A stretch of 9,966 nucleotides of DNA from CANHCC01 sp040381555. Its GTDB lineage: Bacteria > Bacteroidota > Bacteroidia > J057 > RFSG01. The notes under the pieces are model-generated. The model ran no database searches, was not told the origin of the DNA, and saw only the letters and a program-made list of their open reading frames with translations. The stretch is taken from the NCBI GenBank assembly GCA_040381555.1, contig JBEIHC010000106.1, forward strand, positions 1-9,966, given 5' to 3'. Positions 1-6,220 of this stretch are shown here, in pieces. Within the stretch, counting starts at the first letter, position 1; every line of letters starts with the position of its first letter. The position numbers and the translations under genes are program-made.

Positions 1-357
1 AAAACCCAATGGGTGTATTTAACAGATGTTGCTTTTATTCTATCAGGATTAGCTCCTCGCTTGCCAGGAATTATCTCTATTTTGGACAGAGGAGGCATCG
101 CCTTGGCAGACGAATGGCTTCCTGAATATCCTGGAGTGGCGTATCATTGGCTGGCTGAAATTCCCGGCAAAGGGAAAGAGCTTAAGCAGGAAATCAAGAA
201 ATGGGTTCCAGAACCCTACTTAAATATTTCCACGAAAGGGAGTCCTATCAAATCAGAAGACCTGATGAAACAATTAGGGAAGAAACCGGGTGGGGAGAAA
301 TTATTACTTATTCGTCCTGGCATCACCGGAGCCTGGTTGTTAGAAAGAAAAAAATAA
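1..357 (+). CDS. Class I SAM-dependent methyltransferase, THUMP-like C-terminal domain (partial, 5' end outside window)
   Basis: The reading frame is open to the window edge (KTQWVYLTDVAF...), so this is the last 118 residues of a longer protein; the GTG at position 13 is just an internal Val codon. From memory of the family, the order of motifs matches the C-terminus of Bacteroidota class I methyltransferases that end in a THUMP-like domain. These are a Y-x(3)-A-x-I-L-x-S-G segment, a (F/Y)PG segment (here EYPGVAYHW), then NISTKGSPIKSEDLMKQL, GGEKLLLI and a final hydrophobic strand. The family probably methylates RNA, but the substrate is not established, and the catalytic Rossmann domain is upstream of the window. 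It is followed by 97 nt with no visible terminator and then prfC on the same strand. The family call is reasonably firm; the activity is inference. Confidence 0.68.
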   Translation, partial: KTQWVYLTDVAFILSGLAPRLPGIISILDRGGIALADEWLPEYPGVAYHWLAEIPGKGKELKQEIKKWVPEPYLNISTKGSPIKSEDLMKQLGKKPGGEKLLLIRPGITGAWLLERKK

Positions 358-439
358 TCAAAAGCTAGAGTCTTTCGATTAAATCAAATGGGATTTTGAA
401 TATCTTCGGGCAAATGACCTAGGGAAAGCCTGATTCCTG

Positions 440-447
440 TAACTTTG
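440..447 (+). promoter_or_regulatory. Bacteroidota -7 promoter box of prfC
   Basis: TAACTTTG matches the Bacteroidota sigma-factor -7 consensus TAnnTTTG exactly and is followed by C. Only 7 nt separate it from the prfC ATG at 455, so transcription would start at or within a few bases of the start codon and the mRNA would be essentially leaderless. No TTG -33 box is seen at the normal spacing. Confidence 0.55.
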
Positions 448-454
448 CACCCTT

Positions 455-2065
455 ATGTCCCTGAGCGAAGAAATACAAAAAAGAAGAACATTTGCCATTA
501 TCAGTCACCCGGATGCCGGAAAGACTACATTAACGGAAAAATTCCTGCTTTTTGGGGGAGCAATTCAAACTGCGGGTGCGGTTAAATCCAATAAAATTAA
601 AAAGTCTGCCTCCTCTGACTTTATGGAAATTGAAAGGCAGCGGGGTATTTCTGTTGCGACTTCAGTTATGGCCTTTTCTTACTCCGGCAAACAAATCAAC
701 ATATTGGATACTCCGGGTCACAAGGATTTTGCCGAAGATACTTACCGTACTTTAACTGCGGTGGATAGTGTCATCTTGGTAGTTGATTGCGTGAAAGGGG
801 TAGAGGAACAGACTGAGCGCTTGATGGAAGTATGCCGGATGCGTAAAACCCCGGTAATTATTTTCATTAATAAATTAGATCGAGAGGGAAGAGATCCGTT
901 TGATTTATTAGATGAATTGGAAGAAAAATTATCCATTCGCGTGAGACCTTTATCTTGGCCTGTTAGTCAGGGGCAAACTTTCCAGGGAGTTTATAATTTA
1001 TACCGGAAAAATTTGAACCTATTTAAACCCGAGAAAACAAAAATAGCGGATGAGGTAATTCAGATTTCAGATGTCAATGGTAGTGATATTGGAAAATATC
1101 TGGCGGATAAATATGTTGCCAAACTAAGAGAAGAAATTGAGTTAATAGAAGGGGTGTACGAGCCTTTTGAGCTGGAAAGATATCGGTCTGGAGAATTAGC
1201 ACCTGTGTTCTTTGGCTCTGCCATTAACAACTTTGGAATTCAGGAATTGCTGGAAACCTTTCTAGAAATAGCTCCCCCTCCAGCCAATCGGGAGGCAGAA
1301 TCTAGGGTAATTCAGGCCATGGAACCCAAGATGACGGGATTCATATTTAAGATTCATGCAAATCTTGACCCCAATCACCGAGATAGAATTGCCTTTCTTC
1401 GGATTTGCTCAGGGAAATTTGAGCGTAATAAATTCTATCACCATACCCGATTAGATAAAAATCTACGATTTACTAATCCCGCTAGCTTTATTGGCAACGA
1501 CAAACAGACCATTGACGAAGCTTGGCCTGGGGATGTAATTGGCTTATTTGACAGCGGCAATTTTAAGATAGGGGATACCCTCACGGAAGGGGAGAATTTA
1601 TTTTTCAAAGGGATTCCGAGTTTCTCCCCTGAGATTTTCCGGGAATTAATCAATAAAGATCCTTTTAAAACCAAGCAGTTAGAGAAAGGAGTCCGTCAAT
1701 TGACAGATGAAGGAGTTGCCCAGCTATTCTTGCAACAACCCGGAAATCGGAAGATTATCGGTACAGTAGGAGAACTTCAGTTTGATGTAATTCGATTTCG
1801 CCTGGAGCATGAGTATGGTGCATCCTGTGATTTTATTTCACTACGGTTCTTTAAGGCTTGTTGGATAACCAGCACGGATAAAAAAATGTTGGAAGATTTC
1901 ATCCGGGTAAAAGGTACCCAGATTGGATATGACAAAGATGACCATCCGGTATTTTTTGCAGAGAGTGAATGGGCATTGAGGACGAATCAAAATGCTTTTC
2001 CTGCTCTAGAATTTCATTTTACTTCAGAATACAAAAGAGCTGGGCTTGACGCAAGCTTTGCTTAG
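455..2065 (+). CDS. prfC: Peptide chain release factor 3 (RF3), translational GTPase
   Basis: RF3 is a cytoplasmic GTPase that removes RF1/RF2 from the ribosome after peptide release. The G motifs are intact: P-loop SHPDAGKT (residues 17-24), RGIS switch I (63-66), DTPGH (85-89), NKLD (139-142) and GSA (254-256). The RF3-specific block QRGISVATSVMAF and the GTVGELQFDV segment (436-445) separate it from EF-G and LepA. Its 536 residues are close to the family length (E. coli about 529). The conserved protein ends near FHFTSEYK; the final GLDASFA is encoded by the start of a 16-bp repeat array that also supplies the TAG stop, so this tail was probably acquired. The ATG at 455 is the only sensible start. 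A strong terminator lies about 90 nt downstream. It is probably transcribed alone. Confidence 0.97.
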   Translation: MSLSEEIQKRRTFAIISHPDAGKTTLTEKFLLFGGAIQTAGAVKSNKIKKSASSDFMEIERQRGISVATSVMAFSYSGKQINILDTPGHKDFAEDTYRTLTAVDSVILVVDCVKGVEEQTERLMEVCRMRKTPVIIFINKLDREGRDPFDLLDELEEKLSIRVRPLSWPVSQGQTFQGVYNLYRKNLNLFKPEKTKIADEVIQISDVNGSDIGKYLADKYVAKLREEIELIEGVYEPFELERYRSGELAPVFFGSAINNFGIQELLETFLEIAPPPANREAESRVIQAMEPKMTGFIFKIHANLDPNHRDRIAFLRICSGKFERNKFYHHTRLDKNLRFTNPASFIGNDKQTIDEAWPGDVIGLFDSGNFKIGDTLTEGENLFFKGIPSFSPEIFRELINKDPFKTKQLEKGVRQLTDEGVAQLFLQQPGNRKIIGTVGELQFDVIRFRLEHEYGASCDFISLRFFKACWITSTDKKMLEDFIRVKGTQIGYDKDDHPVFFAESEWALRTNQNAFPALEFHFTSEYKRAGLDASFA

Positions 2066-2136
2066 TGCAAGCTTTGCTTGGTGTAAGCTTTGCTTGGTGC
2101 AAGCTTTGCTTAGGGTAAGCTTCGCTTGGTGCAAGC
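2044..2136. repeat. Tandem 16-bp mini-palindrome array, about 5.5 copies
   Basis: The period is 16 bp, with unit CAAGC-TTT-GCTTG-GTG. Each CAAGC can pair with GCTTG on either side across a 3-nt spacer, so the array is a chain of alternative hairpins. Six CAAGC-type and six GCTTG-type arms are present. Most variants still allow pairing (TAAGC opposite GCTTG is a U-G pair; two GCTTA arms lose one pair), and the spacers are TTT/TTC and GTG/GGG/ACG. The first unit lies inside prfC and provides its stop codon. The array ends about 16 nt before the terminator hairpin. No unique spacers are present, so it is not a CRISPR array. Confidence 0.93.
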
Positions 2137-2151
2137 AGAATTTAATTAAAT

Positions 2152-2182
2152 AAAAAAGCCTCCTGAACAGGAGGCTTTTTTT
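2152..2182. terminator. Bidirectional intrinsic terminator (prfC / lipoprotein gene)
   Basis: GCCTCCTG (2158-2165) pairs perfectly with CAGGAGGC (2168-2175). Six A residues lie on the left and seven T residues on the right, so the hairpin has a U-tract in both directions. It sits between the convergent ends of prfC (+) and the first lipoprotein gene (-) and can serve both. Confidence 0.95.
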
Positions 2183-2201
2183 GTATTCAAATCAGTAGAA
2201 A

Positions 2202-2990
2202 TTAATCTATGGTCACATATTTTGAAGAAACTGTTTCCCGTACAAAATAATTTTTCCGGCCGCTATATACTGCAGAAGTAACACGGTACGGTGCTACCTG
2301 AACAATCCCTTCAGTACCTTGAAGAACTGAAAGTTCTGAAGCAGTGAATGTACAAGTCTTGGCATTTCCTGCCAATGTTTTGCTTACTCGGGTTCCATTT
2401 TCGCCACCGATATTAAACACTACTGAATCTGCATGGGTAACTGAAGATACTCTCAAAGTATAACTGGAGTTTTTATTTACTGCTCCACTTGACAAGATAG
2501 TATCTGCATTTGGAAAATTACCTGTAAGGCCATGATTAAAACCTGTAACCGGGCCGTTTCCACTTACTTCCCACATGATAGGATTGGTAAATTCAATCCC
2601 GGCAAAAGAGAATGCTGTTTTAGCTAACCCAGCATAAACATAAGACTTGTTGTCCATCAGGTCTAGCAGTTCTCCTTCCACTTTTACGGTACCGGCTTCA
2701 ATGAAATCAGCATCACCCGGATTTTGATAAAATACAGCGACTGCTGATCCATAAGTGAATATTGTACCTGCAGAAGTTGTTTTACTTTTGGTCGCTACTA
2801 ATACCGCACGAGCATCTGTATATTGAGCATACGGTCCAGGACTGCCTTCAGGATCTGTAACCGGGGCTGGAGTATTTTTAGCGATTCGGACAACTTCCTC
2901 TAAATCCTTAGTAGTGCAAGAAGATAGAGTGGAAGCAATCAACCCAATGGCTAATATTCCAGACAATAATTTAGTGTATTTTTTTTTCAT
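2202..2990 (-). CDS. Predicted lipoprotein of unknown function (paralogue A)
   Basis: A 262-residue protein with a lysine-rich start (MKKKYTK), a hydrophobic segment (about 8-22) and a lipobox ending LSSC, so Cys25 should be lipidated and the protein attached to the outer membrane. A Thr/Lys/acidic stretch and a Pro/Gly-rich linker (about 39-53) precede a presumably beta-rich domain. I do not recognise the domain. It is clearly homologous to the neighbouring lipoprotein at 3165-3944. Shared blocks are AGTVKVE (99-105), FTNPI-WEVSGNG (134-146), FNHGLTG-FP-AD (151-163), ADSV-F (187-192), CTFT (213-216) and GRK-YFVR (244-251). Cys213 is conserved in both. It has its own -7 box and a downstream terminator, so it is probably a single-gene transcript. 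The function is unknown. Confidence 0.88.
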   Translation of the reverse strand: MKKKYTKLLSGILAIGLIASTLSSCTTKDLEEVVRIAKNTPAPVTDPEGSPGPYAQYTDARAVLVATKSKTTSAGTIFTYGSAVAVFYQNPGDADFIEAGTVKVEGELLDLMDNKSYVYAGLAKTAFSFAGIEFTNPIMWEVSGNGPVTGFNHGLTGNFPNADTILSSGAVNKNSSYTLRVSSVTHADSVVFNIGGENGTRVSKTLAGNAKTCTFTASELSVLQGTEGIVQVAPYRVTSAVYSGRKNYFVRETVSSKYVTID

Positions 2991-3016
2991 TGAAAATATC
3001 GTTAGGATGTCTTGAA

Positions 3017-3024
3017 CAAAATTA
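3017..3024 (-). promoter_or_regulatory. Bacteroidota -7 box of lipoprotein paralogue A
   Basis: On the minus strand this reads TAATTTTG, an exact TAnnTTTG match, 26 nt before the ATG. A TTG at 3051-3049 lies 24 nt further upstream, slightly beyond the usual -33 spacing, so the -33 element is uncertain. Confidence 0.55.
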
Positions 3025-3111
3025 AATTAATTTACTGAATTGAACCTACAATCCTTGCTTTAAAATATTATTTTTTTTTGAAGTATCGTTCAATTACCCA
3101 TTAAGTTGGCC

Positions 3112-3149
3112 AAAAACATAAAAGCCTGCTGCAAGCAGCAGGCTTTTAT
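3112..3149 (-). terminator. Intrinsic terminator of lipoprotein paralogue B
   Basis: A perfect 15-bp inverted repeat (3118-3132 with 3135-3149; core GCCTGCTGC / GCAGCAGGC, 2-nt centre). In the minus direction it is followed by a T-rich run (TTTTATGTTTTT). It lies just 3' of the gene ending at 3165 and separates the transcripts of the two paralogues. Confidence 0.92.
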
Positions 3150-3164
3150 TAGAAAATGATTGTA

Positions 3165-3944
3165 TCAGTCGTTAATTGTAACTGTTTTAGAAACAGATGT
3201 TTGGCGAACAAAATAATATTTTCGTCCACCTACTGTATTATCGGTAATACGCATAGGAATAACCTGTACGAGTCCAGCCCCGGCAGGCAGGTTAGCCATT
3301 TCAGCCTGAGTAAAAGTGCAGGAGGTAGATGTGCCACTCAGATATTTAAGAAGAGGAGTGCCGGAAGAACCAGCAAGCATAAACAACACAGAATCGGCAT
3401 CAGCGACGCTACCAACAGTTAAAGTGTATGCTGTATTATTATCAAAAGTAGTAGCAGAAGTTACAGAATCTGCCGTTGGAAACGCTCCGGTCAGGTCATG
3501 ATTGAAGGCGGTAACGGTTCCATTTCCACTTACTTCCCAAGAGATCGGATTGGTAAAGGCTATGCCTGTTGGCTCTGCCTGAGTGGGAATAAATGCATAG
3601 GAATTATTGGGCTGCTTAGTCAAATCTTTGGATTCCACTTTAACAGTACCTGCGTCTGCTAAGGCTGAATCTCCTAAATTAGCATAAATCGCGGCAGCAG
3701 CTACTCCAATTGTTACAGAAGCTGAACCTTGAACCGCTTTAACTTGAGATACTGCCAACACGCCAAAGGCATCCGACCAACTGGGCATTGGAATATCTGT
3801 ATTGGGAGTAGGGGTTGGAGTTGTATTATTTTGATTCTGTTTGACCAGCTCATCAAGTTGTTCCGGAGTGCAAGAACTAAAAGACAACCCTAGAATGCAA
3901 AGAGACATTAGTCCCAATTTGATTGGAGAGATTAGATTTTTCAT
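3165..3944 (-). CDS. Predicted lipoprotein of unknown function (paralogue B)
   Basis: A 259-residue homologue of the adjacent lipoprotein. It has a hydrophobic signal (about 8-23) and a lipobox ending FSSC, again placing the lipidated cysteine at residue 25. A short acidic segment (TPEQLDEL) and an Asn/Thr-Pro repeat linker (NNTTPTPTPNTD, 39-50) lead into the shared domain. That domain shows AGTVKVE (98-104), FTNPISWEVSGNG (130-142), FNHDLTGAFPTADS (147-160), DADSVLF (182-188), CTFT (209-212) and GRKYYFVRQT (240-249). I do not recognise it as a named family. Sequence between the two copies has diverged, most in the N-terminal 60 residues and linker. Its promoter and terminator are separate from those of paralogue A. 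The likely location is the outer membrane, possibly surface-exposed; function unknown. Confidence 0.88.
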   Translation of the reverse strand: MKNLISPIKLGLMSLCILGLSFSSCTPEQLDELVKQNQNNTTPTPTPNTDIPMPSWSDAFGVLAVSQVKAVQGSASVTIGVAAAAIYANLGDSALADAGTVKVESKDLTKQPNNSYAFIPTQAEPTGIAFTNPISWEVSGNGTVTAFNHDLTGAFPTADSVTSATTFDNNTAYTLTVGSVADADSVLFMLAGSSGTPLLKYLSGTSTSCTFTQAEMANLPAGAGLVQVIPMRITDNTVGGRKYYFVRQTSVSKTVTIND

Positions 3945-3970
3945 AGTTGTTTTAATGAAAGTATACTAAC

Positions 3971-3978
3971 CAAAAATA
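3971..3978 (-). promoter_or_regulatory. Bacteroidota -7 box of lipoprotein paralogue B
   Basis: The minus strand reads TATTTTTG, an exact TAnnTTTG match, 26 nt before the ATG. That is the same distance as in paralogue A. No clear TTG -33 element is seen upstream, where the minus strand carries an A-run and AT-rich sequence. Confidence 0.55.
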
Positions 3979-4035
3979 CAACTTTTTTTTATAATTGGGA
4001 TAAAAACTCAGATTTCCCCAATTATACAATCTATT

Positions 4036-4072
4036 GGTTTAGGGTAAACTCAGGTTTAGGGTAAACCTGAGT
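4036..4072. repeat. Two-copy mini-palindrome GTTTA-GGG-TAAAC
   Basis: GGTTTAGGGTAAAC occurs at 4036-4049 and again at 4053-4066 (period 17). Each copy is self-complementary (GTTTA / TAAAC around a GGG loop). The second copy extends to a perfect 11-bp stem, 4048-4058 with 4062-4072. It lies between the upstream region of lipoprotein paralogue B and the GDH terminator. There is no T-tract, so it is not a typical terminator. Confidence 0.85.
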
Positions 4073-4081
4073 AAAGCCCAA

Positions 4082-4117
4082 TAAAAAAGAGCCGTTCACT
4101 TTTCAGCAAACGGCTCT
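4082..4117 (-). terminator. Intrinsic terminator of glutamate dehydrogenase gene
   Basis: AGAGCCGTT (4088-4096) pairs with AACGGCTCT (4109-4117) around a 12-nt loop. In the minus direction it is followed by TTTTTTAT. It starts 21 nt after the GDH stop codon. Confidence 0.93.
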
Positions 4118-4138
4118 AAATGTGATTAAATTAAACTA

Positions 4139-5407
4139 CTAGTATTTTCCGTGGAAGGCCAATCCTTTGGCAACCCTGCGGATAGAAGTTACATAAGCAG
4201 CAATACGCATGTTGCATTTGTATTCTTTAGAAGCAGCATAAACTTCGTCAAAAGCACGCTTCAACATTGGGTCTGCTTTTTGATTTACTTCTTCTTCGGT
4301 ATAATAATGACCTCTGCGATTTTGCACCCACTCAAAATAAGATACGGTTACTCCACCGGCATTAGCCAAGATATCCGGAACAATCATAATTCCTTTGGAA
4401 TCTAGGATATCATCAGCAGAAGCAGAAACGGGTCCGTTAGCTCCCTCTACGATTAATTTAGCTTTGATATCATTTGCGTTAGCAGAATTGATAACATCTT
4501 CCATGGCTGCAGGAACCAGAATATCCACTTGGAGCGTCAATAACTCGTTATTGGAGATTTTAGAACCACCTTTCCAGCCTTCGAGAGATTTGTTTTGGGT
4601 AACATAATCGCGTGCACCTTCTACATCAATACCCTCTGCATTGTAGTATCCACCTGATACATCAGATATTGCGACAATTTTTACGCCCTGTTGTTTGAGC
4701 AAATGTGCTCCCCAAGAACCGACATTTCCAAAACCTTGAACTGCGCAAGTGCAATCGCTTGGTTTAATGCCCATTTTTTCAAGAGCACAAAGAGCAGTAG
4801 TCATTACACCTCTTCCGGTAGCGGCAACACGACCTTGTGAACCTCCTAATTCAAGGGGTTTGCCAGTAACCACACCAGGAGTGTAGCCTTTTAGGCGGCT
4901 GTACTGATCTACAATCCAACCCATTTCTCTTGGGCCGGTGTTCATATCCGGAGCAGGCACATCGGAATCTTCTCCAAATACATCTTGCAGAGCAATCGTG
5001 TATTTACGCGTAAGAATTTCCAACTCTGATTCGCTCATTTCTTTTGGATTGCAGGTAATGCCTCCTTTAGCACCTCCATAAGGAAGGCCTACAACGGCGC
5101 ATTTCCAGGTCATCCAGGCAGCAAGAGCTTTAACCTCTTCCATGTTCACTTCAGGCGCATAGCGAATACCGCCTTTAGAAGGGCCTAATACGGTGGAATG
5201 TACCACCCGATAGCCTTCAAATACTTTTGTACTGCCATCATCCATCTTCACGGGAAGATTAACGATAACAATTTTGTTGGGACGACTTAAAATCTGCCTG
5301 TCCCGGTCTCCCAATTTCAGGAGGTCTGCTGCGATATTAAACCGCTTCAGCATCGATTGAAATGGCGATTCATGGACCGCCGCGCTGCTTGCTGTTTGGG
5401 TACTCAT
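4139..5407 (-). CDS. gdhA: Glutamate dehydrogenase (Glu/Leu/Phe/Val dehydrogenase family)
   Basis: Interconverts glutamate with 2-oxoglutarate plus ammonia using NAD(P); a soluble cytoplasmic enzyme, usually hexameric. The 422 residues fit the short (about 420) bacterial/archaeal hexameric GDH class. Visible features are the substrate-binding PSKGGIRY (76-83), Lys102, the catalytic Lys114 in LPYGGAKGG (108-116), the catalytic Asp154 in PAPDMNT (151-157), the dinucleotide-binding GFGNVG (225-230), and EGANGP (321-326) with ILANAGGVTVSYFEW (346-360) in the C-terminal part. Asp249 at the end of the second beta strand (VAISDVSGG) suggests NAD rather than NADP, but this is inference. It is a single-gene unit with its own terminator. 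A weak -7-like TAATTTTA lies at 5449-5456, 41 nt before the ATG. The gene symbol is by family only. Confidence 0.96.
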   Translation of the reverse strand: MSTQTASSAAVHESPFQSMLKRFNIAADLLKLGDRDRQILSRPNKIVIVNLPVKMDDGSTKVFEGYRVVHSTVLGPSKGGIRYAPEVNMEEVKALAAWMTWKCAVVGLPYGGAKGGITCNPKEMSESELEILTRKYTIALQDVFGEDSDVPAPDMNTGPREMGWIVDQYSRLKGYTPGVVTGKPLELGGSQGRVAATGRGVMTTALCALEKMGIKPSDCTCAVQGFGNVGSWGAHLLKQQGVKIVAISDVSGGYYNAEGIDVEGARDYVTQNKSLEGWKGGSKISNNELLTLQVDILVPAAMEDVINSANANDIKAKLIVEGANGPVSASADDILDSKGIMIVPDILANAGGVTVSYFEWVQNRRGHYYTEEEVNQKADPMLKRAFDEVYAASKEYKCNMRIAAYVTSIRRVAKGLAFHGKY

Positions 5408-5491
5408 AAACTCGTTAAGTGAATTAGTGAAGATTTACAATTGGAGCGTAAAATTATACAATTACCTGAAATAAAAACTATTTGAAATCAC

Positions 5492-5516
5492 TCCAGAAAT
5501 TTTATTTATTTCCGGA
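5492..5516. other. Imperfect hairpin between yidD and the GDH gene
   Basis: TCCAGAAAT (5492-5500) pairs with ATTTCCGGA (5508-5516), 9 bp with one wobble pair around a 7-nt AT loop. A second inverted repeat, TGTGAAT / ATTCACA (5539-5545, 5558-5564), starts 7 nt after the yidD stop. Neither has a good T-tract. One may be a weak end signal for the rpmH-rnpA-yidD transcript. The rest of this 164-nt gap shows nothing else clear. Confidence 0.3.
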
Positions 5517-5571
5517 GGAACAATGGCATAAATTATCATGTGAATCATTCAGGTTTAATTCACAACAAAAA

Positions 5572-5793
5572 TCACGGCACAGGGTCATAGCCACTGCCCC
5601 CCCATGGGTGACAGCGCCCAATTCTTTTAGCACTCAACCATAAACCCTTCAAAATGCCATGCTTCTTCAATGCATCAATGGCGTAATGGGAGCAAGTAGG
5701 ATTATACCGGCAGGCAGAAGGGAGCATTGGGGAAATCGCCAATTGATAAAACCGGATGAATCCAATCAGGAGCCAACGGAGGGGTCTGAACAT
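5572..5793 (-). CDS. yidD: Membrane protein insertion efficiency factor YidD
   Basis: A 73-residue protein with the full family signature: an N-terminal amphipathic/hydrophobic helix (MFRPLRWLLIGFIRFYQ) followed by ISPMLP. Next come CRYNPTCSHYAIDALKKHG (28-46; cysteines 28 and 34) and the C-terminal RCHPWGGSGYDPVP (60-73; Cys61). YidD is a small membrane-associated protein that aids YidC-dependent insertion of inner-membrane proteins. The ATG lies inside rnpA, with a 28-nt overlap, typical of the conserved rpmH-rnpA-yidD order and suggesting translational coupling. Its stop is followed by weak inverted repeats only. No yidC is in the window. Confidence 0.97.
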   Translation of the reverse strand: MFRPLRWLLIGFIRFYQLAISPMLPSACRYNPTCSHYAIDALKKHGILKGLWLSAKRIGRCHPWGGSGYDPVP

Positions 5794-6194
5794 CTGAGTA
5801 GGGAAAGTTGGTGTAATAATTCTTTAAGATGAGTTTCCACTACCTCGTAGGATAAGATCTCACGAGAATTGTAAACAAACAAAACAATCAACTGATTACT
5901 CGTATCTTGTCTTATAAAAGCCTGACGAAAGTGTTTTCTATATACTTCCCGCAAACGCCTTTTTAACAGATTTCGCACAACTGCCCGTTTATGGAGTCTT
6001 TTGGGAGCTGTAAAAGCCGCTTGAATTTGAACCTTATGTTCTTGGGGAATTAAGGAATCTTCCAACAAAAATTGAACCCGCAGCGGACCAGAACTAATGG
6101 ACCGACCACGGGTAAAAAGATGCTGAAAAAGTATCGGCTTACGAAGCCGATCTTTTGCGGATAACTGCTGAGATAAGCGAAATTCAGTCGTAAT
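5766..6194 (-). CDS. rnpA: Ribonuclease P protein component (probable ATT start)
   Basis: RnpA is the basic protein subunit of RNase P, which matures tRNA 5' ends. The signature RNLLKRRLRE (residues 74-83 in my numbering) is clear, preceded by FTAPKRLHKRAVV. A start at the TTG at 6068 would give only 100 residues and lose the N-terminal strand and helix. The same open frame continues upstream and encodes AKDRLRKPILFQHLFTRGRS and PLRVQFL, matching the RnpA N-terminus (RL...F...F..G.S...PLRV). The frame is closed by TGA at 6198-6200. Between that stop and 6068 there is no ATG, GTG or TTG in frame, and ATT at 6192-6194 is the best-placed candidate, giving 142 residues. A sequencing error or another rare start cannot be excluded. 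The gene is 26 nt after rpmH and overlaps yidD. Confidence 0.85.
   Translation of the reverse strand: MTTEFRLSQQLSAKDRLRKPILFQHLFTRGRSISSGPLRVQFLLEDSLIPQEHKVQIQAAFTAPKRLHKRAVVRNLLKRRLREVYRKHFRQAFIRQDTSNQLIVLFVYNSREILSYEVVETHLKELLHQLSLLRCSDPSVGS
6133..6151 (-). other. Perfect 8-bp hairpin inside the start of rnpA
   Basis: On the minus strand ATCGGCTT - CGT - AAGCCGAT, a perfect stem with a 3-nt loop, in the codons for residues 15-21 of the extended rnpA (about 40 nt after the proposed ATT start). It could slow or regulate initiation, or be fortuitous. There is no T-run after it, so it is not a terminator. Confidence 0.5.
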
Positions 6195-6220
6195 TGCTCA
6201 ACCGGGAAGCTCCCTGTCTA

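Noticed and set aside
2044..2136. Possible CRISPR array because of regularly spaced repeats
   Set aside because: The repeats are 16 bp, self-complementary and contiguous, with no unique spacers, no leader and no cas genes.
3156..3501. Plus-strand open frames antisense to lipoprotein paralogue B
   Set aside because: They have no recognisable motifs, lie wholly opposite a well-supported gene and look like frame shadows.
4036..4072. Terminator for GDH or the lipoprotein gene
   Set aside because: The stem is good but no T-tract follows on either strand, and a proper GDH terminator exists at 4082-4117.
4151..4607. Plus-strand open frames antisense to glutamate dehydrogenase
   Set aside because: GDH is unambiguous on the other strand, and these frames have no promoter or family features.
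5766..6068. rnpA starting at TTG 6068 (100 residues)
   Set aside because: It removes conserved N-terminal RnpA sequence that is present upstream in the same open frame, so this is unlikely to be the true start.
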